Assembly (NCBI GenBank): GCA_047967505.1 | Contig: CM106540.1 | Direction: 5' to 3' (one strand) | DNA: 64,000 nucleotides | Source: Dipteris shenzhenensis | Taxonomy: Eukaryota > Polypodiophyta > Polypodiopsida > Gleicheniales | Notes under the pieces: generated by a model | Told to the model about the DNA's origin: nothing | Seen by the model: the letters and a program-made list of their open reading frames with translations, nothing else | Database searches by the model: none | Program-made: the position numbers and the translations under genes | Shown: positions 1 to 12,434 of the stretch, in pieces | How positions within the stretch are numbered: the first letter of the stretch is position 1 | Layout: each line of letters starts with the position of its first letter

Positions 1-1600
1 TTTTGAATTACGACATTTATAATTTAAAATGTGAAAATTTTAAATTTAAAAAACGTTTAATGAGGCATTTTTTATTCAAAATGTGAAAATGTTCTATATT
101 TCTATTTTTTTTATGTAGCATTTTCTTTTTGGTAGAATTTAATTAAATTTTAGGTTAAAAGAAAAATTATAAAAATTTTCTAAATTTGAAATGCAATATA
201 ATGTTTTTTTGAAATTTATGAATTACGACATTTTTTATTTAAAATGTGAAAATGAAAATTTTTTTTAAAATAGAGCTATTTTTAGTAAATAAAAAAACGT
301 TCATATTAATAATTATAAAATATTTATAAATTTGAAATGCATTTGTAAATTTTTTTAAAATTTTTGAATTACGACATTTATAATTTAAAATGTCAAAATT
401 TTAAATTTAAAAAACGTTTAATGAGGCATTTTTTATTCAAAATGTGAAAATGTTCTATATTTCTATTTTTTTTATGTAGCATTTTCTTTTTGGTAGAATT
501 TAATTAAATTTTAGTTTATAAGAAAAATTATAAAAATTTTCTAAATTTCAAATGCATTTTAATATTTTTTTGAAATTTATGAATTACGACATTTTTTATT
601 TAAAATGTGAAAATGAAAATTTCTTTTTAAAATAGAGCTATTTTTAGTAAATAAAAAAACGTTCATATTAATAATTATAAAATATTTATAAATTTGAAAT
701 GCATTTGTAAATTTTTTTAAAATTTTTGAATTACGACATTTATAATTTAAAATGTGAAAATTTTAAATTTAAAAAACGTTTAATGAGGCATTTTTTATTC
801 AAAATGTGAAAATGTTCTATATTTCTGTTTTTTTAATGTAGCATTTTCTTTTTGGTAGAATTTAATTAAATTTATGTTTATAAGAAAAATTTTAAAAATT
901 TTCTAAATTTCAAATGCATTTTAATGTTTTTTTGAAATTTATGAATTACGACATTTTTTATTTAAAATGTGAAAATGAATTTTTTTTTTTTTAATAGAGC
1001 TATTTTTATTAAATAAAAAACGTTCATAGGAATAATTATAAAGTATTTATAAATTTGAAATGCATTTGTAATTTTTTTTTAAAATTTTTGAATTACGACA
1101 TTTATAATTTAAAATGTGAAAATTTTAAATTTAAAAAACGTTTAATGAGGCATTTTTTATTCAAAATGTGAAAATGTAAAAATTAGGTTTTTAAAAATCA
1201 TCTTTGGAAAAAAAGAGATTAAAGTTATTTTTTTAAATTAGAGCTATTTTTATTGAAATAAAAAACGTTTAAATCTTAGTTTATAGGAATAATTATAAAA
1301 TATTTTTAAAATTGAAATGCATTTGAAAGTTTTTTAAAATGATTTTTGGAATTACGTAATTATTTATTTAAAATGAGAAAATGTAAATATTTTGTTTTTA
1401 AAATCATCTTTAAAAAAAAGACATTAAAGTTTAAATTAGTGCTATTTTTATTAATATAAAGAAACGTTTAAATTTTAGTTTATAGGAATAATTATAAAAT
1501 ATTTCTAAATCTGAAATGCATTTTAAAGTTTTTTTAATTATTTTTGGAATTATTTTTAGTCTTCAAAACCATCTTTTAAAAAATCATCGTTTATGTGGAA
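1..1600. repeat. AT-rich 361-bp tandem repeat inside the long intron
   Basis: The string TTTTGAATTACGACATTTAT recurs at 1, 362, 724 and 1086, a period of 361-362 bp. A half-unit relative (GAATTACGACATTTTTTATT) lies between successive copies. Units after about 1200 are diverged. By comparison with copy 2 the array lies in the first intron of the RING gene. Copy 2 has three starts of the same unit (near 29285, 29601 and 29965), so the array length varies between copies. Confidence 0.85.
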
Positions 1601-2519
1601 TATTATAGATTATATAGTTGGTTAAGAGTTGTTTCATAATTTAGGTAGAGTAAGTAGGCTGTATAAAACACCACATGGGCATTATCCCTAAAACACCACA
1701 CCACATGGGCAAAGACCCCAACACTAGAGTGGTTAGATGCATAAGCATATGGCTAATTGGATCTTGTAAATGCACCAGCGCATTGAAAACACATACGTAA
1801 TTTATGATTGTCCAAAGGTCTCCTCTCTCCCCAAGCATGGGAACCAAGTGATGATCTATAGGAATGGCCATTAGTTGAGGTGGATTGCCCAACCAAAATA
1901 GATAATATTGAAAAGGCTTAATTATTTTCTCAAAGTTCTCGCTTTAAAAGGTCTGTAGTGCGAACCCGCTCTCTTTTTTAATGTGTAGTCCGAGAAATAC
2001 TAGATGCACCTTGCTTGTGTATCGTTCAAAGTAATGTATTAGGTATCCTCATATCTCCTCCATATCTATTGCAAACCCAAGGCAGTAAAGCATTCAAAGA
2101 AGGTCTTATTAACCAAACCTCTCCACTATCTGTCCTTAGTATAGGGGCCATAAGTGGACAATGTGGTCCTTACACCACATGTGGAAAAGTTTCATATTGG
2201 ATAAAAAGTGAAAAAAGGGAAACATATAAGGAAAAAATATTTGAGACATCTAAGTTTAAAAATGCAACAACTAGAGTGAAAAAATTCTAATCAAAATTAA
2301 GAATTATTAATAATATTGATTAATATTGAGCCACACATTTGGCCCATCTACCGGTAGGTGCAAAGGATGATCCCAACGACATCCTGCCTCATCAAGGAGT
2401 ACGTACAAATAGTTTTCATTACGTAAATAGATTATAAGTCATATTGAATAGAATATTATTTTCATTACCCAAATAGAATATTAATTTCCATGTGTTTTTT
2501 TTGTGCATGCGCCAGCCAA

Positions 2520-4437
2520 CGCACAGGTTCTAGCACCACTATTCGTATGCAGATAAAGATGTTGAGAGCTGAGATGAGGGCACTGCAGGATGCTAGGGCA
2601 CCCCCTCACTTGGTTGCGAGTCTGGATTCAGTTATTGAGGCTCTGGGTCGATTGGACATAGTTGAGGACGTTGTGGATAGCTTTCAGGCACAGGCTGAGG
2701 CGGAGATCACTGGTGGTGGCTTGGATTCGACAGTTGTTTGAGCGTGAGTCACATCACAGGGAGGCCTTGGAGGATATGTTTTGGGATGGTCACACCGAGG
2801 TGATGCGACCACGATCAGGGCTCCCCTTGCATATTTTACGTTGTAGGCACCCCATCATAGCAGCACACATTTATCCGAGATATCTCGCTGCGAATGGTGG
2901 TCGATTGCCTCACAACCGTCAGATAGCCAGGTCGTTTGCCATGCAGCTTTACGTTGAGTTTGTGCTTGGTCATCGGGTGGACTACCTTAGTACCCGTCCA
3001 GGATTAGGAGCGGGACGTGGTAGGATGGGGCGTCTGGAGCGTCAGATTGCAGGTGTTCGGTGTTGACGCGAGGCACCAAAGTTGCACACCATCCCTGCAC
3101 CGGCATTGCGAGCGGTGGGAGGACAGATTAGGGGGGATGTTCATTCAGTGGCATCATCCTTGCAGCACATGGTCTCTGCCCTATCGAGATCTATTGCGAT
3201 TCCACCTCCCCCACCTCGATCATCGATGGAGCCTCCCACATCTACACCACCTCCCACATCTACACTGCCTCAGCATGAGTTGGAGGCTCGAGACACACGG
3301 ATTGCAGAGTTGGAGGCATTGTTGGCCGAGTCTAGGGACGAGGTTAGTTATTTTGATTACGTTAGTTTATTTTTTTGTAGCGTGTTTTGAACTGAAGTTT
3401 TTTGGTTAATTCTCACCATGTACGCGACATGTTTGCATTGCAGGCACATCTATTGCGTCAGGAGATGGAGTCTCACATACGACTGTTGCAGACAGATTTG
3501 GAGGAGCAGAGGATTCGGACACGCATAGCATACCATCGCGCAGAGCACTATATTTTGCAGTTGAGGCATATTAGTCGTGATCCATTGCGCCATAGGATCG
3601 ACCTCAGCGTGGCCCTATACCCTGCTCCTCCTGTAGATGTGCCGACTAGGACACCCATAGACGTAGCAGTCATAGCCTAGCTTCCTACTGCCACTTGTGT
3701 CCTTTGCCACGAGGAGTTTGACACCGTAGGGTGGTTTGGACTAGGGTGCAGCCACATCGCACATCTCCATTGCATGACCCGCCACATGGTGGCACGTTCA
3801 TGTATGCTTTGCTGACATTGATGTGGCGACATACAGAGGACTAGGCATGGATGATCTATATCCTAGTCATCGTCAGGCTGTTGATCCATTCGCCCGCGTA
3901 GTCTTGACAGAGCACTACAGGGAGGAGGCACAGAGAGCGTTGCTGATGCAGAAGGGTGCTGATACATCGGTGGTTGCATCATGCGTTCCACGACGCTTTT
4001 TGTATGGTGATTTGATGCCAGGTGACGAGGCACGAGCAGAGGAGGCACGCCGGATTGAGCGAGAGGCAGAGCTGCAGACATCATTGCAGCAGTGGGTGGA
4101 GCAGCAGCTAGGGCGGCAACGTCTTTCACATGTAGAGACGATTACTCGCGCTGGATTTGAGGCACGAGTATTCGCAGATGCACGGCTATGGGAGCTGAGA
4201 CGCGCGTACATAGAGGAGGTGAGGGAGGCAGAGATGGCAACAGTGGCGCGTGCAGCATGCCTTCCTCTTCATCAGAATGAGGCTGGCCCATCTCATGCAG
4301 GTGATGAGGCTGGCCCATCTGAGCCGGCTTTGCCTGAGGGCACACAGCGGACGGTTGGGCAGCGGGTCATACAGGAGCCACGTCAGCGTTCCACTAGAGG
4401 ATCATATGTAGAGTTATCAGATTCGGATTCAGATTGA
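2520..4437 (+). pseudogene. RING-H2/coiled-coil protein gene of the transposon, copy 1, broken
   Basis: Coding-like sequence runs from the exon 2 acceptor region to a TGA at 4435-4437. The order is a helical N-terminal part (2542-2720), a charged helical segment (2730-3060), a Pro-rich linker, a coiled coil (3280-3340 and 3444-3560), a RING-type zinc finger (from Cys codon 3696), then a charged helical C-terminus ending in V-E-L-S-D-S-D-S-D. A canonical intron lies at 3343-3443 (GT...TTGCAG). Against copy 2 it is damaged. The exon 2 acceptor AG is AA at 2518-2519. There is an 11-bp deletion near 2729, a TGA near 3064, a TAG near 3677, and a loss of about 8 bp near 3809 that removes part of the last RING Cys pair. 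The role is probably E3-ligase-like by domain; substrates are unknown. Confidence 0.75.
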
Positions 4438-5190
4438 TTGTTTAGGCTTCACACGTTTCTTGTATAGGGATGCACTTTTGCAGCATGATGATGATGATGT
4501 ATAGATTCATTTTGGTACTTTCATGATATTGTTCCCACTTTTATGATGTATGAGCATTTTCATACTTTCATGATGTTCTTCACACTTTGTTTATCTCAGT
4601 TTATCTCAGTTTATAGTTTGTTTAATACATAAGGTATTTAAAAAAGAATGCCATGTGAAGTAATTGTAAACATTAAGCATTGAAAAAGTGTTCAAGTTCC
4701 AACTTTATCATTTTGAATATCATATTGAATTTCGTATATATCAATGCTTGCAATTATTACACTAAACCTAAGAGCCGTGCGAAGTTTCATCCCATGTGCG
4801 TATTTTAAATTAAGAGTATGATTTTGAATTTCAAATATCTCAATTCACACATCTAATACATAATGTATTTTAAAAATAATGCCGTGTGTCGTAATTGTAA
4901 ACATTAAGCATTGAAAAGGTGCTTGCAAAAATGCATGCACTTTGATGTTATACTTCACCCAATCCGTATCATGCACAATCTTCTTTACTACATGTGAGAT
5001 TTTGGATGTCTCAAATGATAGCAACATGGGGAACTGGGTTGGGATTTTGGAAAGACCATCATGGAGGAGGGATTCCATTTAGAATCTATTTGAAAAAAAA
5101 GAACCAAATACACACATATAAAACACACATTACAAATCATATCAGGGCACTCATTCAAGATATGTTATAGAATTCATGGTACAAACAAGC
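4438..5190. other. 3' flank of the RING gene, shared by both copies
   Basis: AT-rich sequence with no convincing gene. It matches 33387-34159 of copy 2. An isolated fragment of the downstream satellite (CCTAAGAGCCGTGCGAAGTT) is present at 4767, which suggests the satellite arose from sequence belonging to the element. The homology stops at 5190, where copy 2 is deleted. Confidence 0.7.
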
Positions 5191-5331
5191 TACATTCACA
5201 TTCACTTCTATTTAACAAGTCATATATATCGCACAAGAATTATATTCCTAAAAAGATAATTCTAGGAAACTTTAATGCATCCACTCTCCTTTATTCCACA
5301 ATCTGCGTCAATCACATGATGCACAAATTGA

Positions 5332-5640
5332 TGTAATGGGGTGTACCTAGGGGTACAAGGTTTGTATGGGTATGTGTCTCACCACATGGTGGTTAGTGTG
5401 ACTAGGTTTGGTTGTAGAAGGTTCCATTAGGTGTGATTGATAGATTCATGGGCTTGATTGAGAAATCAGTGGAGTGATTTATGGATCTAGATGCTCTATT
5501 GAGCTCACATGTGATGTCACTCTTGGATGTAACTTGTGCCTATATATGCAGGATAGCTCTCATGAATAAAATCCTCCATTTTGCTTCATCTTTTGAATAC
5601 TTCTTGCTACTCCAACATGTGGCATTAGAGCTATGTTCAC
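5332..5640 (+). repeat. LTR-retrotransposon remnant (LTR plus primer-site-like start)
   Basis: A segment of about 286 bp starts TGTAATGGGG and ends CTCCAACA at 5617, with a TATATA motif near its 3' side. It is followed at 5620-5631 by TGGCATTAGAGC, close to the tRNA-iMet primer-site motif TGGTATCAGAGC. This is the layout of a 5' LTR and primer-binding site in + orientation. No coding region follows, so it is a remnant inserted in the transposon. The LTR start is less certain than its end. The next 400 bp (5640-6010) hold no gene I recognise. Confidence 0.5.
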
Positions 5641-6020
5641 CCTCCTTGAGCGCTCTTTGAGTGCCATGTCATCATCTTCTTCACAATGAAGGATTTCTCC
5701 CCTCTCTTCCCACGTTTTATCTTTAAGCTTGTTCTCCTCCATCTCTCAGCCATTTCACACAACCTCTGAGCCCAAGATTCCTTGTGATGGGGCAAATCCT
5801 TGGCTAGGAGGAAAGTGCTTGAGTCATGTCGGTGCCAACACGAATACAGTGCACCGAAGTTTCACATAATTGTGCTTGCTGGAGCCACCATTCATCAAAT
5901 GCTCAGAGCTAAAGTTAGGCAACCTTATGAGCTAGTTGCTGATGAAGTTTGAAGCAAATGCTCTAGTAACTAAGACGTGGTGATGAAAAGCCCACTCAGC
6001 ATTTGAGCTAGTAGGGTTTA

Positions 6021-8340
6021 GTCGTGCTAGTAGGGATTTCTTCTACGTGGTGCAAACCAAATCAGTTGGAGAACAAATCTTGCGTGGATGTACATCTAGG
6101 GTAGCCTAAGAGGTGTGTGAAGTTTCGTCCCCAACAGGGTTTAGGATTTAGGGTTCAGGGTTTAGGGTTTAGGGTTTAGTCATGCTAGTAGGGATTGCTT
6201 CTACGTGGCGCAAACCAAATCAGTTGGAGACCAAATCTTGCGTGGATGTACATCTAGGGTAGCCTAAGAGGCATGTGGAGTTTTGTCCCCAACAGGGTTT
6301 AGGATTTAGGGTCCAGGGTTTAGGGTTTAGGGTTTAGGGTTTAGTCATGCTAGTAGGGATTGCTTCTATGTGGCACAAACCAAATCAGTTGGAGACCAAA
6401 TCTTGCGTGGATGTACGTCTAGGGTAGCCTAAGAGGCGTGTGAGGTTTCGTCCCCAACAGGGTTTAGGATTTAGGGTTCAGGGTTTAGGGTTTAGGGTTT
6501 AGGGTTTAGTCGTGCTAGTAGGGATTGCTTCTACGTGGTGCAAACCAAATCAGTTGGAGATCAAATCTTGCGTGGATGTACATCTAGGGTAGCCTAAGAG
6601 GCGTGTGAATTTTCGTCCCCAACAGGGTTTAGGATTTAGGGTCCAGGGTTTAGGGTTTAGGGTTTAGGGTTTAGTCGTGCTAGTAGGGATTGTAAAAATG
6701 TATGCATTTGTCCTTCCACGTGGCGTATACCAAATCAGTTGAAGACCAAATCTTGCGTGGATGTACATCTAGGGTAGCCTAAGAGGCATGTGAAGTTTCA
6801 TCCCCAACAGGGTTTAGGGTTTAGGGTCCACAGGGTTTAGGGTTTAGGGTTTAGGGTTTAGTCATGCTAGTAGGGATTGCTTCTACATGGCGCAAACCAA
6901 ATTAGTTGGAGACCAAATCTTGCGTGGATGTACGTCTAGGGTAGCCTAAGATGCGTGTGAATTTTCGTGCCCAACAGGGTTTAGGATCTAGGGTTCAGGG
7001 TTTAGGGTTTAGGGTTTAGTCGTGCTAGTAGGGATTGTAAAAATGTATGCATTTGTCCTTCCACGTGGCGCATACCAAATCAGTTGGAGACCAAATCTTG
7101 CATGGATGTACGTCTATGGTAGCCTAAGAGGTGTGTTAAGTTTCGTCCCCAACAGATAAGTCCACGTGCGTATTTCATTAGTACGTGCGCCATTTTTCAT
7201 ACGTAGTCGTGCTAGTAGGGATTGTAAAAATGTACGCAACTGTCCTTCCATGTGGCGCATACCAAATCAGTTGGGCACCAAATCTTGCATGGATGTACGT
7301 CTACGGTAGCCTAAGAGTCGTGCGAAGTTTCATTCCCAACAGATAAGTCCACACGCGTATTTCGTTAGTACATGCGCCATAGCTCATACGTAGTCGTGCT
7401 AGTAGGGATTGTAAAAATGTACGCATTGTACCTTCCACGTGGCGCATACCAAATCAATTCAGACCAAATCTTGCGTGGATGTGCGTCTATGGTAGCCTAA
7501 GAGCCGTGCAAAGTTTAATCTCCAACAGATAAGTCCACATGCATATTTGGTTAGTACGTGCGCCATTTTTCACACGTAGTCGTGCTAGTAGGGATTGTAA
7601 AAATGTACGCATTATACCTTCCACGTGGCGCATACCAAATAAGTTGGAGACCAAATCTTGCGTGGATGTATGTCTAGGGTGGCCTAAGAGTTGTGCGAAG
7701 TTTCATTCCCAACAGATAAGTCCACATGCGTATTTCATTAGTACATGCACCATAGCTCATACGTAGTCGTGCTAGTAGGGATTGTAAAAATGTACACAAC
7801 TGTCCTTCCATGTGGCGCATACCAAATCAATTGGGCACCAAATCTTGCGTGGATGTACGTCTACGGTAGCCTAAGAGCCGTGCAAAGTTTAATCTCCAAC
7901 AGATAAGTCCACATGCATATTTGGTTAGTACGTGCATCATTTTTCACACGTAGTCGTGCTAGTAGGGATTGTAAAAATGTACGCATTATACCTTCCACGT
8001 GGCGCATACCAAATAAGTTGGAGACTAAATCTTGCGTGGATGTATGTCTAGGGTGGCCTAAGAGTCGTGCGAAGTTTCATTCCCAACAGATAAGTCCACA
8101 CGCGTATTTCGTTAGTACATGCGCCATAGCTCATACGTAGTCACGAGTGCTAGTAGGGATTGTAAAAATGTACGCATTGTACCTTCCACATGGCGCATAC
8201 CAAATCAATTCAGACCAAATCTCGCGTGGATGTATGTCTAAGGTGGCCTAAGAGTCGTGCGAAGTTTCATCCCCAACAAGCAAGTCCACACGCGTATTTC
8301 GTTAGTACGTGCGCGAATTTTCTTAGTCACGTTTTTAAAA
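6021..8340. repeat. Satellite of 13 units with interstitial telomere-like TTTAGGG runs
   Basis: Units start with GTCRTGCTAGTAGGGATT at about 6021, 6179, 6344, 6509, 6674, 6861, 7019, 7206, 7392, 7579, 7765, 7952 and 8139, giving periods of 158, 165 or about 187 bp. Each has a conserved core (CCAAATCTTGCGTGGATGTA ... GTAGCCTAAGAG ... TTTCRTCCCCAACAG). In the first six units the core is followed by TTTAGGG repeats (6140-6180, 6297-6345, 6462-6510, 6628-6675, 6810-6862, 6978-7020). In the later units that slot holds AAGTCCACRYGCGTATTTCG and TTAGTACGTGCGCC instead. Small open frames here, such as 7539-7766, repeat with the unit and are not genes. Confidence 0.92.
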
Positions 8341-8648
8341 TGTCCTAAAGCACAAAACAAATTACAACATTACTACTAATAAACAATTTTTTGTATTACA
8401 AACACAACAAATCCCATTGAGAAGACATCGGACATCATGTAAAAAATAGAATCTAATACAATGATGTGTATGAACGTGTATACAGCCATCATAGTGAAAT
8501 ACAAAATATGAGTCCATGAAAATTACAATGGTACGGTCACACAGTGAGCCTATACATATCGAATACAAAAAAGTGTAAACAACTAGTGATACCCAATAAA
8601 AATCAATCTGATCAACTGATGATCCCAAAAAATATGATATGTAATGTG

Positions 8649-11586
8649 CTACTCCTCAGGATCAGCTCTCATGCCAATAGTTGCAAGTATGCTCTCGTGA
8701 TCCGCCACTGCAAGGCGCCATCGTGGAGTGGACGTCGCCTTGCGAGTGCGAACACGACTCAAAGTAATCTTGATCCCAACAACAAGATGAGAATACATGT
8801 ATGCCTCCTGATCTGCCATGTACTCCTGGAACTCAATATAGCGACCACGCCTCTGTATCTGCTGAAAATAGTGGCCACCTACGATCATGCTATGAGCATT
8901 GAAGTGCATCCCATGCCCATCCACTGTATCCTCATTCAGCACACTCTTCAGCATAGAGCATCGTAACAAGTAATAATCCACACCCTCCTCATTGCCCTCC
9001 GAAGCAATAACCGTGAAGATATCACCAATACGCAAAATATCTGTAAGCTGGTCATAATCTCTAGAGGAACTGAATCCCGCATCCTGATCATCATGTATCT
9101 CCTCCCAAGGCTGGAAGGGAGAAAGCACTCGCCGTACCCATGGATCGGCCCATGGTATCATGGAGCACCCTCCCCAATCATCATCAATGCATGCAGAGCA
9201 AAAACATGCAAACCGTCGAGAAAAGATCGCGGGGTGAGACTCACCTACACTCCTGATGGAATGGAAATCAAGAGTGCCAGGCACAGAACGACAATCAAAA
9301 GGCCTCGACCGATCAAGACTCCCAATGTCCACGCACCAAAAATACCGGCTCACCACCCTATCGTCACGCGACTGAAACGAGGACGTAGCACTAGTGGATA
9401 AGTGCTGGCTGCACCACCGCACCACATCATGTGCATCCTTGAAGCAATCGGCACTGTGATGCAACTGGTATCGACGCAAAGCACGCTTCACGCAAGCACC
9501 TGCACCATCGTGCTCTCCCTTACCGTGCCCTGTCTCGAAGTAGCTCCATGTAATCGGAATGCCTGTCTCACGGTGCCATCTGCAGAACCAATAAAACTGT
9601 CTAGCGGATTTGAACTGACCACCGTAACCGTCTGACTAGATCCAGCACCGCTGCCATGTGACACCATGATCCCTCAAGAAACTATCATGCAAAGTGAAGC
9701 AATGCTGCACAAAATGGGCATCATGCGATCGATCATCACTAATGTAGAAGTGATACTCTCGCACAATGATGCGTGAGTCCATGGTGCTATCAATGCCATC
9801 CACATGAGCCTGTGCATGACGATAGCTAATGTGCACAAATATAGCAACCTGCAATATGGCATTGAAAAGAAAATATGACTATTGAAATAATTCAATATAA
9901 TGAGGCAGGGAAAAAATCAATACTCAATCACACGTCACCTGTTCGGAGAAATAATACTCCGATTGGATCTCATGCTGTGGTGCAAAGGTGTAATTCTCCG
10001 CAAAGTCCACCATTGAGACAACCACCCCTATAGGAAATGCCCTCAAACATGCACGAAACTGACGATCCTCCCATTTCGCAGTGTGCGAGTGGCGTATGTA
10101 GCGGTACAGCTTCCCTCGAAAACAGTCAATGAATACAACACGTGGTGTCTCCTTCCCCACAAGCTGCAACCTCCTCGACTGTGCACCACCATCTAATGTC
10201 AACATACAGTACTCATACTGCTGCCAACGAACCATCTGCACATCACAAGTATCTAGTGCAACTCGTGGCACTCTAGCAAAGTCACCACACAAAGTACACG
10301 TGCCTTCCACACAATCAAGGGAGTGGAATAAAGCATCACCATCTCGTGTACACAATATGGAATGAATGAAGTAGCGAGGGCTAGTAGGAACCACTCCCCT
10401 ATGACCATCAAGGGAACGGAATACGTCATACATCAATCCAAAATCCACATGGTAGCGACAACAGCATGTGTCACGCTCCTGAGAGCATCGCACAAACCAT
10501 GGCCTGCATCGCTCAAATGACCTCTGCCCAATCTTGAACTCCGGGTGCGCCTCTACAAACTGAGTGTACAACTCAGTCTGGGTACACTCCAAAAAACATG
10601 CACCATGCTCAATGTACACACCGCATGACACCCTCTTCCACAATGCCTTCTTGAACACCGGTGATGCTCTGCAATGCTCCTCCCAAAACTGTTGTATGAA
10701 GGACCTAGTGGAATCATCCAACAATCGATCGCTGCGAGGTGCACGACCACTCGAAGCCCAAAGAGCATCAGTCTCACTATCCTCTAAACTCTGCCTCCTA
10801 ATGATGCCTGCTCGCAATGCCTGCTCGCAATGTGCGCGGTGCAATCTGAAGAAGACGTGAAGCGGTACGCACATGGCCTATCATATGAGGTCTACTAATG
10901 GTAGCCACAATAGCACGACGTGCTGCCAAGGCATCACTGGAGTTCCTATGCTTAATAGAAGCATAGGAATGTCGAACACTGCTAAGGACCTCGCTAGATA
11001 CAACCCTATCTCTACGTGCACCAAGACCAGCAAGCCTCCTACACTCTACCAAGTCAGGGTGATTAATCAGGGACGTAAGAAGAGAAGATTGCGAAGCTGG
11101 CGTGAGGTCACAAAAAAAAGACTGCACAATCTTGCTAGTACGACGACGGATAGTGGACTTCGGCAAGTCACGTCGTGAAGCAACACTGCTGCTGCAAGGT
11201 GGGGCAAGGGGATCAATGGGAGATGGTAGGGTGGATGGGGGAAGGGAGGCGCCAAGCGGAGTGGGGGGAGGGGGAGGGGGTGGGGGAGGGGGGAGGGTGG
11301 GGGGGGAAGAGGTAGAGGTGGAGGCCAAAATGTAGGTGGCTAGGGGAAGGGCGGAGGCTAGAGGTAGGGGAGCGGATGAGCATGAGGGGACAATGGAGGT
11401 CGGGGTGGGGGTGGAGGTGGGATGTAGAGGTAGAGCTGGAGGTGGATCAGTGGTGGCAGCGCGAGCTCGAGCTCTAGAGGCTCTCTTGCGCTCACGAGCC
11501 TTCCGCTTGCGCTCCTTGTCAATGAGATTTGGGGGGGGGTTCCTACATCTTTCACGTCTACTAGCTCTACGGCTTTGAGAACCCAT
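8649..11586 (-). pseudogene. DDE-type transposase (DFAENY/HGKG family, possibly Sola-like), copy 1
   Basis: Start ATG is at 11586, with a TATA-like box about 90 bp upstream. The N-terminus is very basic (RRASRRERCR, KERKRKARERKR), then a low-complexity Ser/Pro region. A canonical intron lies at 9849-9938. Exon 1 carries D-F-A-E-N-Y with E-I-Q-S downstream; exon 2 carries YISDD, S-D-G-x-x-x-Q-F-K and H-G-K-G-x-x-D-G-x-G-x-x-V-K-R, giving three candidate catalytic Asp. This motif set occurs in a transposase family common in animals; I recall it only from memory. It ends at 8649 (...RADPEE). Two lesions break it. A 13-bp tandem duplication near 10806-10831 shifts the frame. A TAG at 9636-9638 falls just before the SDG motif, where Trp is expected. 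The repaired reading would be about 940 residues. Confidence 0.82.
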
Positions 11587-11672
11587 TCTCAATGAAAGTA
11601 GGATGGAAAGTGTGACAAAGTGATGAGGAGGCAAGAATGGCTAAGAATGGGTGAAATGAACCAAAACGTGGT

Positions 11673-11680
11673 GTCTTATA
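11673..11680 (-). promoter_or_regulatory. TATA-like box of the transposase gene
   Basis: TATAAGAC on the minus strand, about 87 bp upstream of the transposase ATG at 11586. The palindromic CCTCGATCGAGG array lies 150-290 bp further upstream. Confidence 0.5.
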
Positions 11681-11828
11681 GAGAGCCTCAACTCATCCAC
11701 TAGATTGCTCTTAGATTGCTCTTCATTATTATTGGTGGAGAGGTGCTAAGATTGATACTAATTGGCTAAGTTTTGGTGGAGAGGTCTGCTATGCCCAGAG
11801 CCCCGATCATATACCTTCATCAGACCTT

Positions 11829-11965
11829 ATACCTCGATCGAGGTATTCAGTGCATTACGCATGTATGTATGAACCTCGATCGAGGTATCTCTAGGTGTCC
11901 TCGGTCACATACCTCGATCGAGGTATTGTATGCCTCACCCAGGTTATATACCTCGATCGAGGTAT
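11829..11965. repeat. Palindrome array CCTCGATCGAGG, copy 1
   Basis: Four copies of the palindrome ATACCTCGATCGAGGTAT or its core lie at 11829-11846, 11873-11888, 11909-11926 and 11948-11965, spaced 23-43 bp apart. The same palindrome forms a larger array beside the left TIR of copy 2. Its place upstream of the transposase and near the element end suggests a binding site for the transposase or a regulator (inference). Confidence 0.9.
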
Positions 11966-12069
11966 TGTATGCCTCGCACATCGTCATGTGTATACATCTG
12001 GCTGATGTGGCACCATGCATGGTCATGATGTGGTAATATAGTGTCTTCCTGCATGGTCATGATGTGGTA

Positions 12070-12420
12070 CTGGGCCTCTTCGCTCGATGACATTGAAAGG
12101 TGATGTGGCATGATGAGTTGGCATTCATGAGGTGGTAGATTGACATGGCAAATTGAGGTGGAGGGATTGGTGACGTGGCAAGGTTGAGGAGGTATGCCAA
12201 GGTGGCATTGTGTGATCACATGGTTGATGATGTGGAATGATGAGGTGGCACATGTGGCAGCACATGTGGCAATGTAAGGTGACATGGCAAGGAGTGATGT
12301 CACATCTACTTGATGAGATGGCACCACGTGGTCTAACAACGTGGCATGGTTTTGATGACTCAGCCTTCCACATGGGCAGCATGCAGACTCCAAAGGCTTG
12401 CCACTAGGGTCGGTGATGCT
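12070..12420. repeat. GTGGCA-rich subterminal region
   Basis: Short degenerate repeats of the type GATGTGGCA, GAGGTGGCA and ACATGTGGCA recur about every 20-40 bp. The segment is retained in copy 2 (34160-34490), so it survived the internal deletion. It is a candidate subterminal recognition region. Open frames across it are repeat artefacts. Confidence 0.55.
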
Positions 12421-12434
12421 CCTAGCCTACCTCA

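Noticed and set aside
2015-2290. 91-codon open frame present in both transposon copies (also 30894-31169)
   Set aside because: It lies in the long intron of the RING gene. Its conservation only reflects the high similarity of the two copies; no start context, splice fit or motif supports it. The minus-strand frames at 1641-1892 and 30514-30771 were rejected for the same reason.
6140-7020. True telomere or chromosome end
   Set aside because: TTTAGGG runs are short, interspersed in satellite units and flanked by transposon sequence on both sides.
11067-11578. Gly- or Pro-rich frames opposite the transposase start
   Set aside because: Shadows of the low-complexity Ser/Pro coding region of the transposase on other frames.
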